The translations under genes and the position numbers were made by a program. Positions 1-7,941 of a stretch of 64,000 nucleotides of DNA are shown here, in pieces (position 1 is the stretch's first letter; each line of letters starts with the position of its first letter). Source of the DNA: JAGXRK01 sp963804005 (GTDB taxonomy: Bacteria > Bacteroidota > Ignavibacteria > Ignavibacteriales > Ignavibacteriaceae); NCBI GenBank assembly GCA_963804005.1, contig CAWDOP010000002.1, positions 248,001 to 312,000 on the forward strand, given 5' to 3'. Under the pieces are notes generated by a model, which saw only the letters and a program-made list of their open reading frames with translations, ran no database searches and was not told where the DNA came from.

Positions 1-1
1 T

Positions 2-451
2 AGTTCACTAGATGAACATAACGGTTATAAAATTCGTCGTGAAAATTATTTTATAGGAAAAAAGATTACCGGTTGCGGATGGGGGAATGATTATCAGGTT
101 AGATTATTTAAGAAAAATAAAACTCGCCTCTCAGACAGACTTGTTCATGAAGGTTTTATTGTTGTTGGTTCTGTAGCTAAGCTGCAAAATTCATTGATTC
201 ATTATTCATATCGTAATCTTAAGGATGGATTCAGTAAGATAAATGAATATTCAACTCTCGAAGCGAATGAAAAGGTCACAAGAAAAAATGTGACAGGTTT
301 CAGAGTAGTATTTTTTCCAGTTTGGGCATTTCTGCAGCATTATTTTGTCAGGAAAGGGTATAAAGATGGGAAACACGGCTTAATGGTCTCTCTTATGCAT
401 GCTATGACAAAACTTCAGGTTTACATGAAGATCTGGGAAATTAAAAAGTGA
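2..451 (+). CDS. Glycosyltransferase family 2, WaaE/KdtX-like (C-terminal part)
   Basis: The reading frame is open from base 2 to the stop at 449-451, so only the last 149 residues are visible; the start and the N-terminal GT-A nucleotide-binding half lie upstream of the window. The visible part has the pattern GWGNDYQVRLF followed about 10 residues later by DRLVHEGF. This acceptor-side pattern is typical of the WaaE/KdtX branch of GT2 enzymes, which add a sugar to the LPS core. Internal methionine codons (for example at 194) are not the start because homologous sequence continues upstream. The stop overlaps the GTG start of the glycerate kinase gene by 4 bases. The exact donor and acceptor cannot be read from this fragment. 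Confidence 0.8.
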   Translation, partial: SSLDEHNGYKIRRENYFIGKKITGCGWGNDYQVRLFKKNKTRLSDRLVHEGFIVVGSVAKLQNSLIHYSYRNLKDGFSKINEYSTLEANEKVTRKNVTGFRVVFFPVWAFLQHYFVRKGYKDGKHGLMVSLMHAMTKLQVYMKIWEIKK

Positions 452-1584
452 ATAAGACCCTTCTTCTTGCTCCCAATTCATTTAAGGAATGCGCCGATTC
501 AACAAGAATATCAGAAATTCTAAGTTTTGAATTGAAATCCTTAAGTCATTGGAATATAATTGAAACACCACTTTCTGATGGTGGAGATGGTTTTCTTTCT
601 GTTTGTGAAAGATTATTTCAGGGAAGAAGGATCAATTATTCTGTCTCCAATATCTATGATAAAAGCTTAATTCAAGCTTCTATAGTTTATGATGAAAATT
701 CAGAAACGGCTTATATAGAATCTGCAGAGATAGTTGGATTAAAAAAAGTACCCAGAGAATTCAGGAATCCTCTGGAACTTAATACCAAAACTTTAGGTGA
801 ATTGATTAGAAAAATTTCAATTGATGTACTTGATCATAAATTAAACATAGAGAAAGTAATAATTGGAATAGGTGGAACAGCAACTGTCGATTTTGGATTG
901 GGTGTTGCGTCCATTTTTGGTCTTAAATTATTTGATGAGAATAAAAATTTAGTCGATATAAAACCAGGTAATTATTATAAAGTAAAATATTTAGAAATCC
1001 CCGATATTCGACTTCCATTTACATTACAAGTTATTTCAGATGTGGATACTCCTCTTTTTGGAGAAAATAATTCGATACAGATGTATTCAGCCCAAAAAGG
1101 TGCTAATCAAAAAGATATTCAGTTGCTAGTTAATGGTTTTGATAATATTTATAAATACTTAATAAACAATAAGTTAATAGATTTTTCTAAACCAATAAAT
1201 GGTGCTGGTGGAGGATTAGCTGCAGGATTAAATATCTTTTTTGGGGCTGAGATTATCTCTTCAACTGAATTCATAAATAGTCAAATTTTAAATGATATTG
1301 ATCAAAATCAGATTGATGCCGTAATAACCGGTGAGGGAGCATTTGATGAACAAAGTCTGGAAAATAAGGGAGCACACATTATAATTCAAAAATTTAAGGA
1401 ATTGAAAATTCCAATCTTCCTTATCTGCGGAACCATTGATGAGTCTGTAATTCATAGATTACCTTCGAATGTTCATTTGATAGAATTAAGAAAATATTTT
1501 ACTTCAGTCGAGGAATCAATTAAAAATTATGTCGTTGGACTGAAAAAAGCTGCTGCTGAGATAATTAATCACCTCAAAAACTAA
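448..1584 (+). CDS. Glycerate kinase (GarK/GlxK family)
   Basis: A 378-residue protein of the normal length for the GarK/GlxK glycerate kinase family, which phosphorylates D-glycerate with ATP, usually at O2. Family signatures are visible along its length: LAPNSFKECADS near the N-terminus, LSDGGDGF around residue 50, GIGGTATVDFG around residue 145, GAGGGLAAGL around 255 and ITGEGAFDEQSLENKG around 295. It starts with GTG inside the stop of the preceding gene (GTGA overlap), which indicates translational coupling although the two functions are unrelated. It would feed glycerate into lower glycolysis. The family call is firm; the position phosphorylated is from family knowledge. Confidence 0.88.
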   Translation: MNKTLLLAPNSFKECADSTRISEILSFELKSLSHWNIIETPLSDGGDGFLSVCERLFQGRRINYSVSNIYDKSLIQASIVYDENSETAYIESAEIVGLKKVPREFRNPLELNTKTLGELIRKISIDVLDHKLNIEKVIIGIGGTATVDFGLGVASIFGLKLFDENKNLVDIKPGNYYKVKYLEIPDIRLPFTLQVISDVDTPLFGENNSIQMYSAQKGANQKDIQLLVNGFDNIYKYLINNKLIDFSKPINGAGGGLAAGLNIFFGAEIISSTEFINSQILNDIDQNQIDAVITGEGAFDEQSLENKGAHIIIQKFKELKIPIFLICGTIDESVIHRLPSNVHLIELRKYFTSVEESIKNYVVGLKKAAAEIINHLKN

Positions 1585-1663
1585 CTTTTATAGCTTCGTC
1601 AAATTTTATTAAATTGCATTGAAATTGTTATTATGTTCCACAATATCATTTTGGAAAATTTAA

Positions 1664-2551
1664 ATGACAGAATATCTTGATCTAGTTAGATTAGTTATGA
1701 ATGAAGGTGTTCGAAAATCAACGAGGACAGGAGTTGACACAATTTCATATTTCGGCGCTTTTTATAAGGTTGATCTCTCACAGGGTTTTCCTCTTCTTAC
1801 AACAAAAAAAATGGAATGGAAATCTCTTCTTAACGAAGTACTCTGGTATTTATCAGGTGAAAATCATATTAGAAATTTGAGAGAGCACACTAAAATTTGG
1901 GATTCCTGGGCAGATAAAGATGGACGTTTACAGACTGCGTATGGGCGATTTTGGAGAAGATATCCTGCTCCAGAAAGTAATGCCGTTTTGGATGGCGAAG
2001 TGTATGTTAACGAGAATAATCCTTTTGTAACGAAAGAAAAAAATGGAGCTTTAACATTCGACCAAATTGGCTGGGTGATAAATGAGATAAAAACAAATCC
2101 CAATTCCAGAAGACTAGTAATTTCTGCCTGGCATCCGGCTAATGCTGTTGTAAGCAAATTGCCTCCTTGCCATTATACGTTTGCATTTAATGTTAGTAAT
2201 GGAAAATTAAACTGTCATCTAACCCAGCGCTCAGGAGATATTGCACTTGGTATTCCTTTCAATTTGGCAGCTTATTCAATTCTTATACAGATTATTGCGC
2301 ATGAAACAAATTTACAATTGGGATTCTTTGCACATACTATTATTGATGCACATATTTATGTTGCCGAAAAAGGAAGAGAAATGGAAAAATTCGATCATCT
2401 TGAAGGATTAAAACTTCAGCTTAAAAGAAAACCTCTTCCACTACCGAAATTAGTGATTGCGAAAAAACCTATAAACGAACTTAAGTTTGAAGATTTTGAA
2501 TTGATTGGATATCAACATCACGAAAAAATCAGATTCGGAGTTGCCGTTTGA
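1664..2551 (+). CDS. thyA: Thymidylate synthase
   Basis: Converts dUMP to dTMP with methylenetetrahydrofolate. The 295-residue protein has the catalytic cysteine in PPCHYTF at about residue 169, followed by the nucleotide-binding stretch CHLTQRSGDIALGIPFN. The N-terminal folate/phosphate-binding arginine region (RKSTRTGVDTISYFG) is also intact. It is longer than the 264-residue E. coli enzyme because of an insertion around residues 105-130, a size variant common in this family. The stop overlaps the TTG start of folA by 4 bases. Pairing with dihydrofolate reductase makes sense because ThyA produces the dihydrofolate that FolA recycles. An ATG start at 1664 is used after an 80-base gap. Confidence 0.97.
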   Translation: MTEYLDLVRLVMNEGVRKSTRTGVDTISYFGAFYKVDLSQGFPLLTTKKMEWKSLLNEVLWYLSGENHIRNLREHTKIWDSWADKDGRLQTAYGRFWRRYPAPESNAVLDGEVYVNENNPFVTKEKNGALTFDQIGWVINEIKTNPNSRRLVISAWHPANAVVSKLPPCHYTFAFNVSNGKLNCHLTQRSGDIALGIPFNLAAYSILIQIIAHETNLQLGFFAHTIIDAHIYVAEKGREMEKFDHLEGLKLQLKRKPLPLPKLVIAKKPINELKFEDFELIGYQHHEKIRFGVAV

Positions 2552-3030
2552 AAATTTCCATTATTGTTGCAGTAGCAAAAAATGAAGTGATTGGGAAAGC
2601 GAACGGAGAAATGCCGTGGCACATAAAAGAAGAATTTCAGCATTTTAAAAAAACTACTTTCGGTCATCCTGTAATAATGGGAAGAAAAACTTTTGAAACT
2701 CTTGGAAAGCCTCTCAAGGGAAGACAGAACATTATTGTTTCAAGAAATGTATCTTACTCTATAAGTTTTTCTAATGTACTGATTTTTAACAGCCTAGATA
2801 ATGCAATTGAATATTGCAGAGAAAAAAGTGAGAAACAAATTTTTATAATTGGCGGCGGCGATATTTATCGTCAGGCAATTTCCTTTGCAGATGAAATGAT
2901 AATTTCAAGAATGAAATTTGAAGCGGAAGGCGAAGTAAAATTTCCTGAGTTCAATAAAAATATTTGGAAAGTTGTTTCAACAGAAGACCACGAACAATTT
3001 GAAGTATTCCGATACGAAAGAATTAAGTAA
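2548..3030 (+). CDS. folA: Dihydrofolate reductase
   Basis: Reduces dihydrofolate to tetrahydrofolate with NADPH. The 160-residue length is standard. Visible motifs are IIVAVAKNEVIGK at the N-terminus, MPWHIKEE (substrate-binding segment), VIMGRKTFETLG (NADPH-binding) and FIIGGGDIYRQAI near residue 105. The start is TTG within the thyA stop (TTGA overlap), so the two are translationally coupled, and the stop TAA shares its last base with the ATG of mutL. The gene lacks its own promoter in this arrangement and is probably expressed from upstream of thyA. Confidence 0.96.
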   Translation: MKISIIVAVAKNEVIGKANGEMPWHIKEEFQHFKKTTFGHPVIMGRKTFETLGKPLKGRQNIIVSRNVSYSISFSNVLIFNSLDNAIEYCREKSEKQIFIIGGGDIYRQAISFADEMIISRMKFEAEGEVKFPEFNKNIWKVVSTEDHEQFEVFRYERIK

Positions 3031-4877
3031 TGTCATTAAGTAAAATCAAAATATTGCCTGAAAATCTTGCAAACAAAATTGCTGCCGGTGAAGTAGTACA
3101 AAGACCTGAATCGGTTGTTAAAGAACTTCTTGAAAATGCAATTGATAGCGACGCTAAGAACATAGAAGTAATTATCAAACAAGCAGGTAAAGCTCTTATC
3201 CAGGTTTGCGATGATGGTTCCGGAATGAGTGAAGATGATGTAAAGCTTTGCATTCAAAAACATGCAACAAGTAAAATATCTGATTATGCGGATCTTGAAG
3301 CTTTAAAAACACTTGGTTTCCGAGGTGAAGCACTTAGTTCAATTGCTGCAGTGAGTCAATTTGAAATTAAAACTGAAACTCGTGATGAAGAAATCGGCAC
3401 CTTATTAAAAATTGAAGGTGAGAATCAAATTACTATTGAAAGAACTTCTGCATCAAAAGGAACTTGTGTCTCGGTTAAAAATCTTTTCTACAATACTCCT
3501 GCCAGAAGAAAATTTTTAAAAACAGATGGTACGGAATTAAAACATATTATTGATACATTCAATAAAAGCGCATTGAGTCATCCTGAGATTTCTTTCAAGT
3601 ATTATAACAATGATAGTCTTGTATTTGATTATCCTTCAGCTGCTACTGAAGAAAGATTAAAACAAGTATTTGCTGATAACATTTTAGAAGGTGTAATTCC
3701 CGTTAACGAGGAAACGGAATATATCTCTTTAAATGGTTACATCGGTAAACCAGCAATGATGACGAAGAGCAAAGGTGATCAATATCTTTTTCTGAATAAA
3801 AGATTTGTCATAAGTAAACAGATAAATCACGCTGTGTTCAAAGCTTACGAAAACATTCTTGAAAAAGGTGATTATCCTTTCTTTGTTTTATTCCTCACAA
3901 TTGATCCTTCAAAAATTGATGTAAATATTCATCCATCCAAGCTTGAAGTTAAATTTGATGATGAAAGAGATGTTTATCATTTTGTAATGGCAGTTATCAA
4001 AAAGAGTCTTGGAATGTTTGATCTTGTCCCAACTATGGCATTCGAAGAAAGTGATGAAAAAGAAAAATTGAGATTCGATCCATTCAACAAGACTTCTCAA
4101 AGTGATTTTTCGGATCGTCCAACCACATCAGGAAAGCAAACAAGAGTCCCGGTAACTGATAAAGAAATTGATTTAGTTTTTGGTTCATTAACTTCAGATA
4201 TTCAACGAAAAGAAAAATTATTACCAACTGATTCATTTCTTGAAGATGAAGAAAAACAAATTTTTTCAGGAAATAAAACTTTTGAAAGTAGGGTAAAAGG
4301 TCCTGAAGAAACAACTTTTATTATACAACTTCATAATAAATATATAATTTCTCAGATAAAATCAGGCTTGATGATTATAGATCAGCATGTTGCTCACGAA
4401 CGAATATTATATGAAAAAGTATTAAACCGGCTTGAAGCGAATATGCCTTTTTCACAGCATTTACTTTTTCCTTTAACGATTCAGTTTGATCCGGGAAGTT
4501 ATGAAATACTTAAAGAATTAAATTCGCTGTTAAATAGATTAGGTTTTCAATTAAAGTTCTTCAGTAAAAACACATTAATTGTTGAGGGCGTTCCTGAGGA
4601 TATTAAAAACGGATCTGAAGAAAGAATTCTCAGAGAATTTATTGAAGAATATTCGATCAATCAAAGAGAGAAGAAATTAGAGCAGAGAGATAATATTGCT
4701 AAATCATATTCTTGCAAAGCAGCTATTAAAGCAGGTGATAAGCTTTCGGAAAAGGAAATGCATTTACTAATTGATCAGCTTTTTGCTACAAGTATGCCTT
4801 ATGTGTGTCCGCATGGCAGACCTATTATGATTAAAATTTCTTTGGAAGAGTTTGATAGAAGGTTTGGAAGAACCTAA
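3030..4877 (+). CDS. mutL: DNA mismatch repair protein MutL
   Basis: The 615-residue protein has an N-terminal GHKL ATPase (PENLANKIAAGEVVQRP, ENAIDSDAK, DDGSGM, GFRGEALSSI within residues 5-105), a variable linker around 340-430 and a C-terminal dimerisation domain. The C-terminal domain contains DQHVAHERILYE at about residue 451, matching the nicking-endonuclease motif DQHAx2Ex4E with Ala to Val at one position, and YVCPHGRP near residue 593, which supplies metal-site cysteine and histidine. MutL of this type nicks DNA itself, so MutH is not needed. It overlaps the folA stop by one base. mutS is not in the window; the mutS2 gene at 54.9 kb is a different family member. Confidence 0.97.
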   Translation: MSLSKIKILPENLANKIAAGEVVQRPESVVKELLENAIDSDAKNIEVIIKQAGKALIQVCDDGSGMSEDDVKLCIQKHATSKISDYADLEALKTLGFRGEALSSIAAVSQFEIKTETRDEEIGTLLKIEGENQITIERTSASKGTCVSVKNLFYNTPARRKFLKTDGTELKHIIDTFNKSALSHPEISFKYYNNDSLVFDYPSAATEERLKQVFADNILEGVIPVNEETEYISLNGYIGKPAMMTKSKGDQYLFLNKRFVISKQINHAVFKAYENILEKGDYPFFVLFLTIDPSKIDVNIHPSKLEVKFDDERDVYHFVMAVIKKSLGMFDLVPTMAFEESDEKEKLRFDPFNKTSQSDFSDRPTTSGKQTRVPVTDKEIDLVFGSLTSDIQRKEKLLPTDSFLEDEEKQIFSGNKTFESRVKGPEETTFIIQLHNKYIISQIKSGLMIIDQHVAHERILYEKVLNRLEANMPFSQHLLFPLTIQFDPGSYEILKELNSLLNRLGFQLKFFSKNTLIVEGVPEDIKNGSEERILREFIEEYSINQREKKLEQRDNIAKSYSCKAAIKAGDKLSEKEMHLLIDQLFATSMPYVCPHGRPIMIKISLEEFDRRFGRT

Positions 4878-4882
4878 CTTTA
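4851..4882 (+). promoter_or_regulatory. Candidate Bacteroidota-type promoter for the acyl-CoA mutase gene
   Basis: TTTG at 4851-4854 and TAACTTTA at 4875-4882 are separated by exactly 20 bases. This fits the -33/-7 form TTTG/TAnnTTTG known for the Bacteroidota housekeeping sigma factor. The element overlaps the 3' end of mutL and lies 49 bases before the ATG at 4932. The match is by eye only, and chance hits are possible in AT-rich DNA. Confidence 0.35.
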
Positions 4883-4931
4883 TTTATAAAATTAATAACT
4901 TGGTTAAATACTAATAAACGAAGGATTATTT

Positions 4932-6587
4932 ATGATCAATCAGGATTATAACGATAAAAGACATGCTTATGACGAAAAAGCCAAGTCTGCTAAAACAACA
5001 GGAATGAAGTTCACAACAGTAAGCGGTGAACCCATAAATGTTTTTTACGGTCCTGATGATATTGAAAATATCAATTATTTAAATGAAATCGGATTCCCAG
5101 GTGAATATCCTTACACAAGAGGAATTCACGTTAATGGATATAAAGGCAAAATATGGACAATGCGTCAGTTTGCCGGATTCGGCACTCCTGAAGATACAAA
5201 TCAACGATTTCATTACTTATTAAATCATGGTCAAACTGGATTGTCAGTAGCATTCGATCTTCCAACATTAATGGGTTGGGATGCTGATTCTCCAGTAAGC
5301 GACGGTGAAGTTGGAATCTGCGGTGTTGCAATTTCTTCACTTAAAGATATGGAAGTACTTTTCGATAAAATTCCTCTTGATAAAGTTTCTACTTCAATGA
5401 CTATCAATTCTCCTGCTGCAATGGTTTTTGCTTTCTATCTTGCTGTTGCACAAAAACAGGGAGTTGATTTTAAGTTGTTAAGAGGAACTCTTCAAAATGA
5501 TATTCTTAAAGAATACATCGCACAAAAAGAATATATCTATCCTCCGCATCCTTCAATGCGAATTATAGTAGATATGATTGAATATTGTAAAAATGAAGTT
5601 CCACAATGGAATCCTGTTTCCGTAAGCGGTTATCATATTCGCGAAGCAGGTTCAACTGCAGTGCAGGAACTTGCTTTTACTTTAGCGGACGGATTTGCAT
5701 ACATCGAAGCTTGTATCGAAAGAGGAATGGATGTTGATGAATTTGCTCCAAGAATATCATTCTTCTTTAATTCTCATTTAGATTTCTTTGAAGAAATCGC
5801 AAAGTATAGAGCAGCAAGAAAAATCTATGCAAAAAGAATGAAAGAAAAATACGGTGCAAAAAATCCTAGAAGCTGGTGGTTGAGATTTCATACTCAAACA
5901 GCTGGATGCTCATTGACTGCTCAACAGCCCGAAAATAATATTGTAAGAACTGCCTTCCAGGCGCTTGCAGGAGTGTTGGGAGGGACACAATCACTTCATA
6001 CAAACTCGATGGATGAAACTCTTGCTCTGCCTAGTGAGAAAGCTGTAAAGATTGCATTAAGAACTCAGCAGCTTATAGCTTTTGAAACCGGAGTGATAAA
6101 TACTGTTGATCCATTAGGTGGAAGTTATTTTGTTGAAGCTCTTACAGATAAAATGGAAAAGGAAGCAAACGAAATATTTGATCGAATTGATGCATTGGGA
6201 GGAGTTATAAACGCAATTGAAACAGGATATTTCCAGAAAGAAATTGCAGATGCTGCGTATCGTTATCAGAAAGAAGTTGAAAGAAAAGAAAAATTTATAG
6301 TTGGTGTGAATGAATTTGTTGAAGAGAGTGAAAAGATTGATATTCCAATTCTTACTGTTTCACCTGAAGTTCAGAAACAGCAATTGAAAAGATTAGCTGA
6401 AGTAAAACAAAGTCGAAATCAAAATGCTGTGAATGAATCATTAAAAGAAATTCATGATGCGGCGGTTAATGGAAATAACATAATGCCTGTATTGCTTAAA
6501 GCAGCACAAAATTATGTTACTCTTGGAGAAATGATTGGTGAACTGAAAGAAGTGTTCGGCACTTATGAAGAAGTTGCGGTGTTCTGA
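4932..6587 (+). CDS. B12-dependent acyl-CoA mutase large subunit, isobutyryl-CoA mutase-like
   Basis: The 551-residue protein is the TIM-barrel substrate-binding half of the methylmalonyl-CoA mutase family. It lacks the C-terminal B12-binding domain (no DxHxxG motif), so it needs a separate small subunit, which is not in the window. The active-site segment reads WTMRQFAGFG with Phe80 where methylmalonyl-CoA mutase has Tyr89, and EYIAQKEYIYPP with Gln198 where the methylmalonyl enzyme has Arg207. Phe80/Gln198 is the pair described for isobutyryl-CoA mutase of Streptomyces. The rest (YPYTRGIH, SGYHIREAG, LHTNSMDETLALPSE) is also close to IcmA. It would interconvert isobutyryl-CoA and butyryl-CoA or a similar substrate. 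A good AAGGA site precedes the ATG. Automatic pipelines would probably call it methylmalonyl-CoA mutase. Confidence 0.85.
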   Translation: MINQDYNDKRHAYDEKAKSAKTTGMKFTTVSGEPINVFYGPDDIENINYLNEIGFPGEYPYTRGIHVNGYKGKIWTMRQFAGFGTPEDTNQRFHYLLNHGQTGLSVAFDLPTLMGWDADSPVSDGEVGICGVAISSLKDMEVLFDKIPLDKVSTSMTINSPAAMVFAFYLAVAQKQGVDFKLLRGTLQNDILKEYIAQKEYIYPPHPSMRIIVDMIEYCKNEVPQWNPVSVSGYHIREAGSTAVQELAFTLADGFAYIEACIERGMDVDEFAPRISFFFNSHLDFFEEIAKYRAARKIYAKRMKEKYGAKNPRSWWLRFHTQTAGCSLTAQQPENNIVRTAFQALAGVLGGTQSLHTNSMDETLALPSEKAVKIALRTQQLIAFETGVINTVDPLGGSYFVEALTDKMEKEANEIFDRIDALGGVINAIETGYFQKEIADAAYRYQKEVERKEKFIVGVNEFVEESEKIDIPILTVSPEVQKQQLKRLAEVKQSRNQNAVNESLKEIHDAAVNGNNIMPVLLKAAQNYVTLGEMIGELKEVFGTYEEVAVF

Positions 6588-6589
6588 TT

Positions 6590-7465
6590 ATGAAAACATA
6601 TTATAAACTTTTCCGCATTTCGCAGTGGATAAAAAACTTCTTCGTTTTTGTACCACTGTTGTTTTCTTTGCATCTCTTCCAGGGGGATTATTTTATAACA
6701 ACTTTTCGCGTATTTATTACTTTCTGTCTGGCTTCAAGTTTTGTCTACATAATTAACGATATTATTGACATAGAAGCGGACCTTGCTCATCCTGAAAAAA
6801 AGAACAGACCTCTAGCCTCAGGGAAAGTATCTGTAAAACTTGCTTTGATTATAGCGTCTTTGTTAATTGTGCCGATTGTTCTTCTGATGTTCACTTTCAA
6901 TGCAACTTTTAATATTGCTGTGATTGGTTTTCTAACATTGAATATGTTTTATTCATTTTCATTTAAGCATATCGTTATTTTAGATGTATTCAGCATAGCG
7001 GCAGGATTTTCGCTGAGAGTTCTTGGCGGTGCCTTTGCAATAGATGTTGAAATTTCCAGCTGGCTTATTTTAACTACAATGTTTATATCTTTATTTCTTG
7101 GAGTTATGAAACGTCACTCTGAACTTTCTGTTGCTGCTGAAAATGATAATTCACATACAAGAAAAGTTTTACAACATTATACATTAGATTTTGCAAATCA
7201 GATGGCAACGGTGGCTGCGGCTGGTGTTATTATTTGTTATGCATTGTATACTGTTGCTGCTAGAACGGTTTCAGTATTTGGTACAGAAAATCTTATTTAT
7301 ACAACTCCGTTTGTTGTTTTTGGTATTTTCAGATATATGTATCTTGTTTATAAGTTTGATAGAGGAGAAAATACAACCTTAATAATGCTTTCGGATATTC
7401 CAATGATATTGACGGTTATTTCTTATGTAGTTGTTACAGTTTCAATTATCTATAAAATGTTGTAA
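6590..7465 (+). CDS. UbiA-family prenyltransferase, decaprenyl-phosphate phosphoribosyltransferase-like
   Basis: A 291-residue integral membrane protein with about eight or nine hydrophobic helices. It starts with RISQWIKN and carries the aspartate-rich site IINDIIDIEADLAHPEK at residues 54-70 followed by RPLASG. QWIKN, HPxKxxRP and the spacing are those of the DPPR synthase branch (Rv3806c type), which moves phosphoribose from PRPP to a polyprenyl phosphate and starts decaprenylphosphoryl-arabinose or -ribose synthesis. Other UbiA members (quinone or heme pathways) are possible, but their signatures fit less well. It begins 2 bases after the mutase stop with ATG, so it is probably co-transcribed. 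The DprE1/DprE2 epimerase partners are not seen here. Confidence 0.75.
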   Translation: MKTYYKLFRISQWIKNFFVFVPLLFSLHLFQGDYFITTFRVFITFCLASSFVYIINDIIDIEADLAHPEKKNRPLASGKVSVKLALIIASLLIVPIVLLMFTFNATFNIAVIGFLTLNMFYSFSFKHIVILDVFSIAAGFSLRVLGGAFAIDVEISSWLILTTMFISLFLGVMKRHSELSVAAENDNSHTRKVLQHYTLDFANQMATVAAAGVIICYALYTVAARTVSVFGTENLIYTTPFVVFGIFRYMYLVYKFDRGENTTLIMLSDIPMILTVISYVVVTVSIIYKML

Positions 7466-7470
7466 TCATT

Positions 7471-7941
7471 TTGAAAATATTTTTATTTATTCTGCCGTTT
7501 TTAATTTTATCTTCAATTAGCTGTTCAGGCTCGAAAGAAGTAAATAATGTGGATGTTGAAGTTAAAATTCTTGAAGTAAATGCCTGGTTGAATTTGATGC
7601 CAGGATTTAGTCCAGGTTCATTTCATTTAAGCGGAGAGTTTGCCGTCTATTCTGATACAAATAGTGAGATTAAAGATGTCAAACTTGAAGAAATTCTTGT
7701 CTATTCAAATGATGAACTTCTTTATAATATTAAACCGGTATTTAAATATTCAAGAAATGAAGCTGATGATTCTTTAAGTCCGAAGAATATTGAGGTTTAT
7801 CAGTTTTATAATGAAGGCGAATTGGAAATAAAAGAAGTTCTTATGGCTAATAATCTTATTAATGTTGAAATAAAATTTATTGTTGAAGGTGAAGAAATCA
7901 ATTTAACAATTGATGATGTTGAAGTTACACGGGCATATTAA
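7471..7941 (+). CDS. Putative lipoprotein of unknown function
   Basis: A 156-residue protein with a hydrophobic signal segment and lipobox LSSISC, giving a lipidated cysteine at about residue 18. The mature part is acidic and looks like one beta-rich domain (alternating hydrophobic residues, no catalytic motif seen). I do not recognise the family. The start is TTG at 7471, 5 bases after the prenyltransferase stop, and the stop shares one base with the ATG of the CNNM/CBS gene, so it sits in the same transcription unit. Envelope location is inferred from the lipobox. Confidence 0.7.
   Translation: MKIFLFILPFLILSSISCSGSKEVNNVDVEVKILEVNAWLNLMPGFSPGSFHLSGEFAVYSDTNSEIKDVKLEEILVYSNDELLYNIKPVFKYSRNEADDSLSPKNIEVYQFYNEGELEIKEVLMANNLINVEIKFIVEGEEINLTIDDVEVTRAY

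Noticed and set aside
4932..6587. Calling the mutase methylmalonyl-CoA mutase
   Set aside because: Phe80 and Gln198 replace the Tyr and Arg that bind the carboxylate of methylmalonyl-CoA, so the plain name would be misleading.
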